Below the pieces are notes generated by a model, which was not told the origin of the DNA, ran no database searches, and worked only from the letters and a program-made list of their open reading frames with translations. From NCBI GenBank assembly GCA_016098155.1, contig JAAAJB010000415.1, positions 1 to 28,796 of the forward strand: a stretch of 28,796 nt of DNA, read 5' to 3'. Below, one piece after another: positions 9,574 to 20,848 of the stretch. Source of the DNA: Actinomortierella ambigua (lineage: Eukaryota; Mortierellomycota; Mortierellomycetes; Mortierellales; Mortierellaceae). Positions within the stretch are counted from its first letter, which is position 1; each line of letters starts with the position of its first letter. The translations under genes were made by a program, and so were the position numbers.

Positions 9574-11997
9574 CTAAAGTTCCTCAGGTTGGCCAGAGCC
9601 GACGGCGATCGTCTTGACAATTTCAAAGACAGCCTTGACACGCCCGATCCATCCGGCATAGATGATCAACGCCAAGTCGCGCGTCACCACAATCGCATCG
9701 CCGACGTTCGCCATCGGGTACTGCAACACTGGCGGCAAAAACGTTTGGATCAAGCTCGGCCACCGGTCCTCTGTCACCGATTTTTGATAGCACACCCCCC
9801 TCAAGCCCTCCGGCCCCGCAAACCGTCCATACCCACTATGTCCGACTCCACCAAAGGGCAGCGACTGACACAGGTACGAGGCGCCGAAATCGTTCAGGTT
9901 GCTCATGCCAGCCCGGATGCCCTTGACCAAGTACCGACCCTCGCGCATGTTGCGGGAAAAGACGTTCGAGCCCAATCCATAGGGGGTGGCGTTGGCGAGG
10001 CGAATGGCATCATCCAGAGTCGAGAATCGGACGACGGTCAGGATTGGGGCAAAGACTTCTTCCTGGAAGAGATGCATGTCCTCTGCCACATCCGTGATCA
10101 ACGTCGGCGCAAAGAACTGGCCCTGCGGAAAGTCGGGATGCTTGAAGGCTTTGCCACCGTGCACTAAGCGTGCTCCTTGCTTCACAGCCTCTGCAACTGT
10201 CTTTTCCAGTCCAGCCAACTATCATTAGGTTTGGTGAGAGACAGAGAGAGAGATAGGAAATAGAGTATTAGAAGAGAATAAAAAAAGGAAAGAATGCAAG
10301 ACAACTACAACCACAACAGCAAACGCCCGACATACTCGTCCACTCATCGTCATGGATCCACAGTCAATGTTGGCAATCTCAAGAGGAGGTCCCTGTTTCA
10401 ACTGGCCAATCTTTTCGGAAAGCCGATCGACCAGCTTGTCATGGATGGCCTCATGGACCAAGACGCGCTCAATACCGATACAGTTCTGTCCACAATTTTG
10501 GAACGTGCCACGCATCAGGATCGGGACCACGGCGTCCAGATCCACATCCTTGTTCACAATGGCGACATCTTTGCCACCCAGCTCCAACACACACGGCACC
10601 AGATGCTTCGCAGCCCTCTCAGCGACCTTGCTGCCGACCTGGGGCGATCCAATGAACGTCAGGCCATCGACGCCGCTCGCCACCAGGGCCTCGCCACAAT
10701 CGGGAAAGCCAACCAAGAACTGGACCAACTCTGGGTCATGTCCACAGGCCTCCAAACAAGTCCGAGCAATCTTGGCAAAATACATCGTGGTCGACCAGGC
10801 CACCTGTTCCGAAGCCTTGATCAAGATACCGTTTCCAGCAAAAATGGCCGTGATCAACGGTCCAAACGTATTATGGAACGGATAGTTCCATGACACCAAC
10901 GCCGCCACGACTCCCAAGGGGTGGTATTCCATCTTGGCATGTTTGTAAAACATCAACAGACCCGGGTCGCGGTATTCGGTCTGCAAAGAAGCCTCGCCGT
11001 GCTTGAGCGTCCATCGGATCCGCTCCAGCGTTGTCAACACTTCGCCAAACTTGCCGTCGACCATCGTCTTGCCCGTGTCGCGCGACGCTACCCGGCAAAT
11101 ATCCTCCATGTTTTCAAGGATAAAGTCCTGCAGGGATTGCAACACCACCCGTCGCTGCTCGTACGTCGTCTTGGCCCACGATTGTTGCGCCTTGCGCGCC
11201 TTTTGGAGCGCTTGTGCAACGTCTTCTTTGGTGTGTGCGCGCAGCGTTGTGAGGTGACGACCCGTGGCTGGGTCGTAGCAAATGATCTTGCCAGGTTGTG
11301 CAGGGTCCTGGGAGGAGATGCGCAAGCAACGGGTACAACAGGTTTCATTTTAGGAGAAAGAGAGAGAGAGAGGGGGGGGGGAGCCCCAACGTTGAAATTA
11401 AAGTCAGGCCATTGCAGCAAGAGCGAATTGAAATTCAGGACAACGGGTTGCTGAGGGGGACAAGTGCCATGCATCGATATGATGGGTGTTTGGTGCCTTG
11501 TCAGCGTATTCCTGTGGGGTCCTCTTCCGAAGAAGTCAGACACTGCCGTGGAGAGGAAGTGGACTAAGGTAGAAGAGTATTCTCTTCACGCCCACCCCCA
11601 TTCCCGACTTTTCCCTCTCCTACAGGAGCATTGGTATGATCGCCCATCAATCACTGATCATACCTGGATCGACGGGTTGGTCAGAATCTCGCCTCCCTTC
11701 CATCCAGGCTTGGCCTCTGCGCCGAGTGTAAAAAGAGAAGAGAGATAGATAGAGAGAGAGAGAGTCGCTTCGTTTTAGTGGCAGCAAGGTACAGCTCTTG
11801 GCCAATTGAACAGAACGAGTAGATGATCAAATACCTGGGGGGAGCTCAACGTGGAAAGGAACTGAGCGGATGCCGCGGATCCTGATCTTCAGCAGCGAGG
11901 GGCCAACCATGGCCGTCAGCACAATGACGCCCACAGCAGCGAGAGCCGCCATAGGGTCGATAGGAGGGTATCCTGCCGAGGTCTGCAGGAATGACAT
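9574..11997 (-). CDS. Msc7-like membrane-anchored aldehyde dehydrogenase
   Basis: Four exons on the minus strand: 11997-11835, 11716-11664, 11307-10336, 10218-9574, giving 611 codons (610 aa) with consistent phases. Exon 1 encodes an N-terminal hydrophobic anchor (AALAAVGVIVLTAMVG, residues 17-32). The 53-base exon 2 encodes EAKPGWKGGEILTNPSIQ, a stretch I recall from yeast Msc7-type proteins, which supports finding it. The ALDH domain shows VSWNYPFHN (N213), IGSPQVGS (292 on, the NAD-binding turn), LELGGKD (E314, general base) and GQNC (C348, nucleophile), so catalytic residues are present. Members of this group oxidise aldehydes with NAD(P); substrate and localisation are unknown here. Two AATAAA signals lie just after the stop (9547-9558, minus). 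Introns are 118, 356 and 117 bases. Confidence 0.88.
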
Positions 11998-12283
11998 TGT
12001 GCAATGCGACAGGCGGAGAGAGATGTGAATTGAATGGAGATTTAGAAAATAAAAAGTCTGTGGATCCTTTTAGACTTTGAGGCTGTCTGAAATGAAACGA
12101 CCCCTCCCTCTGACATTGTTGTTCCTCTGTCTTCTCCTGATCTGCCCCCCTCTCACACGTTTCTTTGTCCTCATCTAACGTGGTTTCCCTATGTACCGGG
12201 TTACCTCAAGGAAGCTGACAGCAACATGATGGTTTAACGTTTGTTGTTTTTATTCTCCCGACGCGATCTATGAGGTGGAAGGC

Positions 12284-13002
12284 TTAATTGTCCACCTTGT
12301 AGCCCTGATACCAAGCAACAATGTGAGGCATGTAGTTCATCGACAGCGTTGAGGCAGAGAACCTATCAAGTAAAAGAAATGCGCGAATGAAAAAAAAGTC
12401 AACATACAGTCCACTGCAACAATATCTGGTAGCATAGCCCGAGACTCGATACTAAAGATGGACGTACACTAACGTCGCAAAGGGGCTGCCAAGTACTCCT
12501 CCTTCGATGGCACTTGCGTTGAGGAATGATCCAAGCGAGAAGAGCATGCCGACCCAAAGCGCCACGCGGTTCTAAAGTGTGCAGAGATAGGAAACGGGAG
12601 TGTCAAGTTTTGAAACTTCGCGATTACCATGGAGTTGTACCAACATGTAAGAGATTGTGGAGATACACTTGTCGCCATTTTTTTCTTACCCTTGTGAAGA
12701 TGCCAACGATGGCTATTTTTTTTTTGATACATCAACCATAAGTGAGGAAACGAGCAATGGGGAGAGGTTTTTACGAAGAGGGAGAGCGGCGTTAGTACAC
12801 CATGAATTGTTCTTTGTCGACCAGATCGCATGCCTGGGACTAAACTGTTCACTCTTTACGCACCAAAGACAATGGCGATAAAGCCATGGACATCGGGCTC
12901 ATCGTCCTCTGGTGCCCGAGGCTCTGGTTTGTACGGGAGAATTTTGTCGAAACGACGAGGGTCGTCTTCAACCGAGGGTACCGATGAAGATGAGGATGCC
13001 AT
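12284..13002 (-). CDS. Asterix/WDR83OS-like PAT-complex subunit
   Basis: Four exons on the minus strand: 13002-12864, 12712-12690 (23 bases), 12571-12468, 12362-12284, giving 115 codons (114 aa). The protein opens MASSSSSVPSVEDDPRRFDK then ILPYKPEP, matching the DPRRxxKxLxYKPP start of the Asterix family. Hydrophobic segments follow (HGFIAIVFAIVGIF and NRVALWVGMLFSLGSFLNA), then FSASTLSMNYMPHIVAWYQ at the C-terminus. In animals Asterix pairs with CCDC47 in the PAT complex, an ER chaperone for nascent multi-pass membrane proteins. Animal members are about 106 aa, so length fits. Phases are 1, 0 and 2 and the joined frame has no stop. The gene is too interrupted to show as one open frame. Confidence 0.82.
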
Positions 13003-13134
13003 TGGAGTGGATGTGGGCTACGAGTTGGATGATGGAGAAAAAAAAAAGGTTCGCTTTCGCGCCACCGAATTTTAAAAGCCTGGAGATTCACCCACATCCC
13101 TTTCACTTTTGCATTCTGCAGACCAAAGGCAACC
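13003..13134. promoter_or_regulatory. Compact divergent promoter, Asterix-like / WBP4-like genes
   Basis: Only 132 bases separate the two divergent start codons. The interval holds an A-run (13039-13048), ATTTTAAAAG and a pyrimidine-rich block. Both leaders must be short or the transcripts overlap. No specific factor site is recognised. Confidence 0.6.
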
Positions 13135-14356
13135 ATGTAAGCAAGTGCACCACCCGCTTGTGGCCTGATCAGTCGTAGGGATATGTTCATTACAGATGTT
13201 CATTGCTAACTCTCTTTATTGCATGGCATTGCATTTTGTTTCTCTTTTCTAGGGCGGACTATTGGAAATCGAATGCAAAGTTTTGGTGCAAGTTTTGCAA
13301 GATCTACATCACCGACAACAAAGTAGTACGTCCCCTCTGTGATGTGCCTATCGTTAAACTTGAGAGGCTATCTCTACACTCCTTGCACCGTGGAAAGCGA
13401 AAGAAAGGCTTTATTGACGCTAAACTTCTTGTTGCTCCATTCTAGACACGAAAGACGCATGACTCTGGCACAAAGCACAAGGAGAACGTCGAGCGCTTTC
13501 TACGCGATCAGAATCAGCGGAGTCGCGATAAGATTGCTGACGATGCAAAGCTGAAGAAAGAGATGGATGCTATTGAGAAGGTAAGAAGAAGAAAGGAAGG
13601 CGGACGGGGGGGGGGAGGGGCAAGTCTTCGCTGTCGATGAATGTTGACCAGAATGGGAAGCTCTGTTAGTAACTCACTCTTTTCTTCTTTGTAACGTGTA
13701 TCTAGGCGGCCCAATTGCAGTACCAAAAGGATGTTGAGGCAGGCTTGATCGCACCACCACCAGGAGGATTCCCACCTGCAACGAGTTCATCCACCACAGC
13801 AGCAATAGGGGCAGCCACATCGACATCATCAACATCAACACCAACGTCGTCATCATCTGCAGCAGCAGCGGCATCAGCAGACAAAGACAAGTCTACGTCA
13901 TCTTCCACATCATCCCCAACAGCATCAACAAAAACGGATGGCAGCAAGACAAGTTCAACAGCACCGGTCACTAAGGACGAGTCGCCGTCGCGAGTCGAAA
14001 AGCGGGATGAGACGATTGGACAGCCTGGTCAATGGCAGACCATTGAACGGCGAGTGAGCGGTTCGAGCAAGCGATCGCGCGAAAACGATGGGGACCAGGA
14101 AGGAAAGAAGGATGAGCAGCGTAGGGGTCCTCGGCTATCAAGCTCTGTGCAGGGAGCCGATTTAGACGATGAAGAGGTGGATCCAGAAGACTTGCGAGGA
14201 TTCAAGGTGGTGGAGAAGACTTGGCCGGGCGAGAAGCCAGCGTTTGACGAACAGCAGGAGGAAGGAGGGAAGGGCGAGGAAGAGACGGCCGGATCGATGT
14301 TTAAGAAGCGGAAAGGCAACGTAAGCAAGACGCGTAATATCCGCAAGAAGACGTGA
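13135..14356 (+). CDS. WBP4-like (FBP21-type) U1-like zinc-finger splicing protein
   Basis: Four coding exons: 13135-13136, 13253-13322, 13446-13580, 13706-14356, giving 286 codons (285 aa). The start codon is split: AT ends exon 1 and G begins exon 2, creating MADYWKSNAKFWCKFC, almost the known WBP4 N-terminus. The matrin/U1-type finger is C13, C16, H29, H35, followed by GTKHKENVERFLRDQ. The middle is Thr/Ser/Ala-rich low complexity (about 110-170). The C-terminus (MFKKRKGNVSKTRNIRKK) resembles the conserved WBP4 end. No WW domain is seen, unlike animal WBP4. Family members sit in the spliceosomal B complex. Introns are 116, 123 and 125 bases. Confidence 0.85.
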
Positions 14357-14720
14357 GAGAATAGAGGTGGAAGGGGGAGTACGCAGAGAGAGAAGAGAGA
14401 GAGAGAGAGAGACAGAGAGAGGCAGCAGGAAAGGACGAATAAAAAACGATGCATGGTATGTAAGACAATGAGCGCATAGCCTCCTTTCTGATAACGGTCT
14501 TTTGGCCGAGGGAGGCCATGCTCCCACAAAACCAGAAAACCCAAAGTTCCAAAAGAAGAAGAGAAAGTCTTCTCTTCAGAAAAGGCTGGTGTGTCAAAGC
14601 CCTGGTTGTGGTACATAAATGACCGAGGTTGATATTCTCTCTTTTCTTTTTTTTTTCCCTCTTCATTCATCAACTTTCACTCATCCACACATTCTCTTCC
14701 CCACTTCAAACCAGAACATC
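14357..14720 (+). promoter_or_regulatory. Intergenic: WBP4-like 3' flank and calmodulin-like gene promoter
   Basis: A (GA)n microsatellite lies at about 14386-14420, just after the WBP4-like stop. A long T/C-rich tract at about 14637-14665 lies 60-80 bases before the calmodulin-like ATG, a common arrangement in strongly expressed fungal genes. No further gene is seen. Confidence 0.45.
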
Positions 14721-16225
14721 ATGGTACGTGTATTCATTGCGAATAGAGCATGGACTCATCTCTCTCTTTTTTTCCCTCCTCCCCTATGATGTACTGAACT
14801 TTGTGTATTCTCTCTCTCTCTTACACATGCCTTTGCTGCTATTCTTCTCTTTCTGCGTGTTACCTCCTCTTCCTGCCTTTTTGTGTTCAATTGTGGGTAG
14901 ACCAACCCCCAGGAGTACCCCAAGCTTACCGAGTCGCAGCTCGTCAACATCAAGGACCAGTTCAACGCCATGGACACTGACCGTGATGGCACGATCACCG
15001 AGAGCGAGTTTGTCAAGGCTCTGGAGAACGCCAACCGTACCCCCGGCGACTATGACACCCTCAAGTTTTTCTCCGAGGCTGATCGCAACAAGGATGGCAA
15101 GGTAAAGGGAAAAAGGAAATGAAAGGAGATGGTGGTGGTGGTGATAGATAATGATGATGGTGATGATGGTGATGTGTATGTGTATAGGGGGCGAATCGCC
15201 AAAACGCCTTCCCTTGGTAAACATACACGAGGGGGGGAAGGAGGGTGAGAGAAGGGCCCAACGACATTCGTCTCTCATTAATTAATCATGACGATATACC
15301 GTTTACGGATCCCCCTTCCCTCGTCCCTTCTCTTCTTTCCAAACTCCATCGACTCTTTTTTCCTCCCGCTTAACAAAAAAAAAACCTCTCTTTGTATTGT
15401 TGGTTTAATAATAGATCACACTCAACGAGTTTGTTGAAGCTCTGCATGCTATGGGCTTGACCCAGCCCTCTTCGGGTGTTCAGGGAAAGAAGGACCCCAA
15501 GGAGGTCGATGCCATCTTCCGCCAGTTTGATGCTGACGGCAATGGCTACATCTCCGCCAAGGAGCTCGGTGCCATCCTCGCTTCCCAGGGCGAGCATCTC
15601 ACTGAGGATGATCTCAAGCGCATGATCAACGAGGCTGACACCAACGGGTAATTATTTCCTGGGACAGAAACATGAACCCCAACACGGGTCTTTTTCAAAG
15701 ATAAGAGAGAGAAAGAAAGAGAGAGAGTGTGTGTACGTGTGCGTATAAGAGAGAGGGAGAGAGAGAAAGATACATCTGTTCCCCCCACCACCCCTGCTCA
15801 AACATGGGCAATTAAGAAGGGGAGGGCGTGTGTCTAGGCTGACTTGAGAGTGGTTCAACGTTCCTGGACAACACGGAAAGTTCTTAAAGAAAACCGGAAA
15901 AGAGAGCGTGCATATTTCCTTGAGGGCAGGGGTCCAAAGTTTTCCTTGTTGCATTACTACCACACTTGTTAATCCCCCTCCTTCTCTCTTGTCATGCTCC
16001 TTTGTTTGCATATACCTTCCTCTTGACTCTTCTTTTCTCGACGTTCCTCACAGTGATGGCCAAGTCGATCGCCAGGCAAGTACTTTGTGAGATTGGTTTT
16101 CTGAACATTCTGGGATATCTCAGTAAACCTTGTTGTGTCTGACAGGAAGTAGAAAAAAACAAGCTAACCACACCTCTCTTCTACCCTCTACCATTTTATA
16201 GGAGTTTGAGCGCATGATTCGATAG
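14721..16225 (+). CDS. Calmodulin-like four-EF-hand protein
   Basis: Five exons: 14721-14723, 14901-15101, 15415-15647, 16054-16075, 16202-16225, giving 161 codons (160 aa). Coding exon 1 is just ATG. Four complete EF-hand loops are present: DTDRDGTITESE (26-37), DRNKDGKITLNE (62-73), DADGNGYISAKE (107-118) and DTNGDGQVDRQE (143-154), each with D1, a D or N at 3, G6 and E12, so all should bind calcium. The central linker (QPSSGVQGKKDPKEVD) is longer and more basic than in canonical calmodulin (149 aa), and the N-terminus is divergent, so this may be a calmodulin-like relative rather than the main calmodulin. The fourth intron (16076-16201) has a GC donor, CAG|GCAAGT. Introns 2 and 3 (313 and 406 bases) carry GTGAT and GA repeats. 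Confidence 0.88.
15130..15185 (+). repeat. GGT/GAT microsatellite in an intron
   Basis: A run of GGT and GAT trinucleotides followed by TGTATGTGTAT lies within intron 2 of the calmodulin-like gene. It is a simple repeat with no coding effect. Confidence 0.8.
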
Positions 16226-16528
16226 ATCCACACATGCAGTGTTGTACATACAGTTTTAACCCTTTCAATACTACTTTCTTACAAATGGCCAATGGATCAT
16301 GGTATAATGGAGCAAAGGAAAAAGTCTGTGATGCAAAAAAGAAAAAAGAATATCGACAGGTAGAAAAAAAAGAAAAGGTGTGTACATTCTCTTGACAAAT
16401 CACTCCACCGTCAATGAAGCCAGAGCAAAAGTAACAAAGAAAAAGAAAATGAGCGGCTCGTGGAAGTACGAAAAAAGAAAAAAGACTTCATGTTTTCTTC
16501 AAAAAGCGAGAAACAGGGGGTGAAAGTA

Positions 16529-18030
16529 TTAAAGCAGCTTCTGAAGACGCTCTGCAACGGCCAGCTGAGTCCTTGTCATGTTGGCAAGGTAGACGACCAT
16601 GAGCATATCCTGCAGGTGCGAGTTGAACATCTTCTCAAACTCGGCGGCATCAATCTTGGGCACCACCGAGATTGTGTCCATCAGGTACCGGCCCACAGTG
16701 TTGTTGGCTGGCTCGGTGCCCGCCAGCACCTTGCTCACGTACTCGGTCACTCGCTCCAGCATCTTTTGCACCTCCATGATGGCACGCTCCAGGTTGTCCA
16801 TGTCTGACAGCAGGGTGGTCGTCGTAGGTCCCTGATCAGGGTTCTGCTGCTGCTCCTTCGCCGCATTCGCCAACACGTCCAGTCCTGCGCGCTCCGCGTT
16901 GAAGTACTTGACCTCGCAAGGCATTGGCACAAACATGCAGTTGTCCGCACGCGATGTGATGCCCACAGGTGCCGCAATGTAAGTCTTCACACCCAAGCGC
17001 TCGTTCGTCAATGCCGTATCCATCGTCAAGTGCACAGCCGGGAACGACGAGACCTCCTTTTGATAAAAGTCGTGGATCAACGCCGAGTACGAGTTGAGCT
17101 CAGCTCCCGTGGCATACCTGTAAGAAAGAAAGAACAAACAGGGTCATATATAAAAAAAAAATGAAATGTTAGGATTGTCACGAATTTAGAGACAAAAGAA
17201 ACGCCGTCTTCACTCACTCACACTCCTTCGAATCCTCATTGTCGTTTGGGCAAAGATCTCTTCTTACCAGCCGACAATGACCTCCTTGGGGTTGACCTGC
17301 TTGTGGAGCTCAAACATGGTACGGTGGTAGTCCATGTCAACCTCAACCTAGATGGCCAGATGATAAAGAAGATGGAAGAAACCTCATTGTTAGCATTGAT
17401 CTGGCGCCATGGGAAGGACTGCAGATACCAAAGGAAAGCAAGAAAGCGAGATGAAACGAGCTGAGAGCAGGGGGCTGTTGGGACCTGACAGCCCATGAAA
17501 CAATGCCATCGCCCTTTGGTTCCTGAGTGGATCTGAACATTGATGGACATTGCCAACGTGATGCCAAAGAGAAAGGAAGCGAACAAAAGAGAGAAAGAGA
17601 AAGGTATGATTTGTGGAGAAGCGTGGGATACGTTGTGATGTGTCTTGACAGATTTGCTGCGGGTATTGCTGGTCCATTGTGAGAAAAGAAAAAGAAAAAG
17701 AAAAAGAAAGAAGCCTCTCTTCCTCGAGAAGCCAAGCAACCTATTGCTCATAAAACTAATTACCTGGTCCTTGGTCTCGAGATGAGGGACTGGGTAGCAT
17801 CCCTTGATCTCGACCTCGGCACCATCCTCGCTGCGAACACCGAGCAGCGTGCCAATGACTCGGTCCTGACCTGCATTGCGGCGCAAGTAGTGATCCAGAA
17901 TGTTGAAGAACACCAGGGGGTTCACTGTGGTGGTGAAGGCGCGGGGCTGGGCAATGGCCACAACGGGGGCATTGGCGTTGGGCACGGTGTGGACGGCTGG
18001 GAGAGCCAGGTGCAGGGTGTTGTCCATCAT
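16529..18030 (-). CDS. Translation initiation factor eIF3 subunit f
   Basis: Three exons on the minus strand: 18030-17764, 17347-17268, 17117-16529, giving 312 codons (311 aa). The MPN domain is clear: [15 protein letters not shown], then [37 protein letters not shown] across the first junction, [14 protein letters not shown] across the second, and [11 protein letters not shown]. The C-terminal helical region contains [16 protein letters not shown] and [11 protein letters not shown]. Family length is about 300-360 aa. There is no HxH...SxxD JAMM metal site, as expected for this non-catalytic MPN subunit. The product belongs to the eIF3 complex that assembles 43S/48S initiation complexes. Two Met codons head the frame (18030 and 18027) and I use the first. 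The 416-base intron 1 contains GAAAAAG repeats. The 3' end is convergent with the calmodulin-like gene, 303 bases apart. Confidence 0.93.
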
Positions 18031-19007
18031 GATCAAGGATGTATGGATGGATGCTTGGGTGAGGCAGAGGGGGGACTGATTCACTTTTCTGGCCTGGCCA
18101 CCCCTTCCAAACAAACTCCCCCCCTCAGCGGCCAAAAGATTTTTTAGAATTAATCAATTCAATCGAGCAAGAAACCCGCGCATCAGCGCACCTATTACGT
18201 AACTGAAGAATTTTGGTCGCGCGCACAGACAACCATCTCGTTCTCCTTATACCCGTACAAACGAACGAGCGAGAGTGTCAGTCCAGGGGAGCAACTTCCC
18301 AAGGTATGACATGGTTGACCTTGGCGATCCATCTCATCTCAGGGGTGGCTGCTATCGGTGTACTGGCGCTGGAGAAAGGGAAGTCGCTTTTTTTTTTTTT
18401 TTTTTTTCTGATAAAAGTGCGATTCTCCACCCTTGCACATAATCTTGTGCGTGCAGTGGCGGCGACAGGCTTCTTTCCTCTCTTCCTCGTTGGATACCAC
18501 TGATATTGTCGCGCTGTTGCTTCTATCGATCACTCTTGGTTGATCTTTTTGATGAATCTTCCCTATAGCATAACGGTTTTAATTTCGTGCGGCGGATGTT
18601 AGAAGTCTTAGTCTACTGAAGATGATCGGCACCGGTGCTACCCTGTACTTGTCAAGAGAGCAGTGCGAGCACCAGCTTATCCTGATGGAAAAAATAGGAA
18701 GCCAGCCAGCAATAAGGAGGCTCTGGAAGCGATCATCGTTCTTTTGCTCCGGTTGGTTGACAACCACACTTGCAATACCGAGCCTGCAGATATTCACCGC
18801 GTGTTTCATCATATCTGTTCACCTCTAGACAACCTTCCGTCTTCGCCATGCCAGCAGTCAGGGAAGAAATGTTATCGATGGTTGGTTGGCGGTGTATTCG
18901 TAGCATGCGAGCTCGCATGTAGTGGAAAAGACATAGTGTTCTTTTTCTTTGGTTCTTGTTGTTAATGTAGATGTTGTTTGTTCTTTGTTTTACTTTCTGC
19001 ACATTCT
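18031..19007. other. Long intergenic region between eIF3f and Rpt5
   Basis: Nearly 1 kb without a recognised gene, holding the eIF3f promoter and the Rpt5 3' flank. A T20 homopolymer lies at 18388-18407. Short frames on both strands (60-100 codons) show no known domain, so I annotate none. Confidence 0.5.
18388..18407 (+). repeat. T20 homopolymer
   Basis: Twenty consecutive T residues in the intergenic region upstream of eIF3f. On the minus strand this is a poly(dA) tract about 360 bases before the eIF3f start, which may act as a nucleosome-excluding element. Confidence 0.85.
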
Positions 19008-20848
19008 CTAAGCATAGTACTGCAGACTGGTCTTCTTCTTGGCCTGGACCTCTGCGATGCCCTGCAAAAAGTCGTCGTGAGACAGCTGCGTGCCTCCACG
19101 TCTCAGAGCAAGCATACCGGCCTCGACACAGATGGCCTTGCACTGAGCGCCATTAAACTCGTCGCACGAACGTGCCAGCTCGGCCCAGTTGACATCCTCC
19201 GAGACATTCATCTTTCGGCTGTGGATCTGCAGAATCTGCGCACGCGCCTCCTCATTCGGAATAGGAAACTCAATCTTGCGATCCAGTCGTCCCGAACGCA
19301 ACAGGGCCGGGTCCAGAATATCAATACGATTCGTCGCCGCAATCACCTTGATACCATCGTCGCTGCTAAAGCCGTCCAGCTGGTTCAGCAACTCCAGCAT
19401 CGTACGCTGCACCTCACGGTCTCCCGTCTTGTCGCTGTCAAAACGTTTTGTGCCAATCGCATCCAACTCGTCAATGAAGATGATCGTCGGCTTCTTCTGC
19501 TTCGCCAGCTCAAACGCATCGCGCACCATCTTGGCTCCGTCTCCAATGAACATTTGCACCAGCGACGTTGCTGCCAGCTTCAGGTACGTCGCATTCGTCT
19601 GCGCAGCACACGCGCGGGCCAGTAATGTCTTGCCCGTGCCGGGCGGACCGTACATCAGCACTCCCTTGGGTGGCTTGATACCCAGGTTCTTGAATCGCTC
19701 TGCGTGTGTCATGGGCAGCACAATTGCCTCCACAAGTTCTTCAATCTGCTTGTCCAGACCACCAATATCGTTGTAGTGCTCTGTGGGCTTCTCATCGACC
19801 TCCATCGCCTTGACACGCGAGTCATATCTATTTGTGAAAAAATTAAAAAAGGGGTGGGGGGTGGAGAGAACGGGTAAGAGGTGTATACGTTGACTAGTCT
19901 TGAGCAAGAGGGCACATACCAACACCTTTTTTCTTTGCTTCTATCCCTTTTTTTCTCATATGAAGAGTCAAAAGCTGGAACGTACTCTGTAGGAAGGGTA
20001 TCCAGAACCAAGTAACTGTCCTTGTTGACACCGACAAGATCACCAGGCTTCAGGTTTGCAGGGTCGATCAGTCCAATCATGGGCAAGAAAACTGTCTGAC
20101 GGGTCGAAGTCTTGACGACTGCACATCGTCCCTTCCGTCCAGCATCCAAATCCATTGCAGCGCCATCCTCTGCCTCACCGTCCTCTGGATCAAGATCCAG
20201 GATCTAGATTGATGAGATAGGGAGAGAGGGAGAGAGACAGAGACGGACAGACAGACACACACAGAGAGAGAGAGAGCCGAACGAAAGAAAAGAAGCAAGA
20301 CAAAATGAAAGGTGGATCCGTACGTTAGATCAGCATGAAAGGAATTGTTTGTCATACGGGAAGAAGGGTTCTAATCAAAATCAAGGTCGGGTATTCTTAC
20401 TTCAACAATGTTGCCGACAAGGTAGGGCAGTTGTCTGTTCAGCTTGATCTTTTCTTTGTTCTCCTTGATCTTCTCCTTCATGGCCATTTGCTCGTGTTGC
20501 AACCGCTTCTGCTCGCTCCTCATAACCTATTGAGCAAAACATAACGTCGTTGCGAGGACAAGGAGGATACAAAGGCTTCTGGTGAGTCCTTTGTTTGACA
20601 TTTACCCTACTGCCTTGCGTGGCTCATCCTTGTGCTCTGAGCTGCGAGGTTCCACTCATGCACATGTCTGTTATTGCTTCATTGTTTGAGCTTCCATGGA
20701 GGGCGCATGGTTGGGTTACCTTGATGTCATTGTCCAGGAGACGCGTGCGGTTGACAATCTCTTCTGCACTGGCGCGCATGATATCGGCGCCCAAGTCCTC
20801 CTCTTCCTCGTTTGTCTCCCAGAGGGACTTGTCTTCAAGAGTTGCCAT
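19008..20848 (-). CDS. RPT5: 26S proteasome regulatory ATPase Rpt5 (PSMC3)
   Basis: Four exons on the minus strand: 20848-20720, 20526-20401, 20203-19986, 19827-19008, giving 431 codons (430 aa; yeast and human members are about 435). The N-terminus is the Rpt5-type coiled coil ([34 protein letters not shown]). The OB region follows, then [18 protein letters not shown], characteristic of Rpt5. The AAA+ core has Walker A GPPGTGKT (218-225), Walker [12 protein letters not shown] (273-283) and the arginine-finger region [17 protein letters not shown]. The protein ends LQYYA, an HbYX-type tail that docks into the 20S core and opens its gate. It works in the hexameric base of the 19S particle, unfolding substrates. 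All phases agree. Introns are 193, 197 and 158 bases, the 158-base one rich in T and A. Confidence 0.96.

Noticed and set aside
9538..10167. 209-codon open frame on the plus strand
   Set aside because: Antisense to the last exon of the aldehyde dehydrogenase, with no recognisable features.
18978..19776. Plus-strand open frames of about 200 codons
   Set aside because: Antisense shadows of the Rpt5 ATPase exon.
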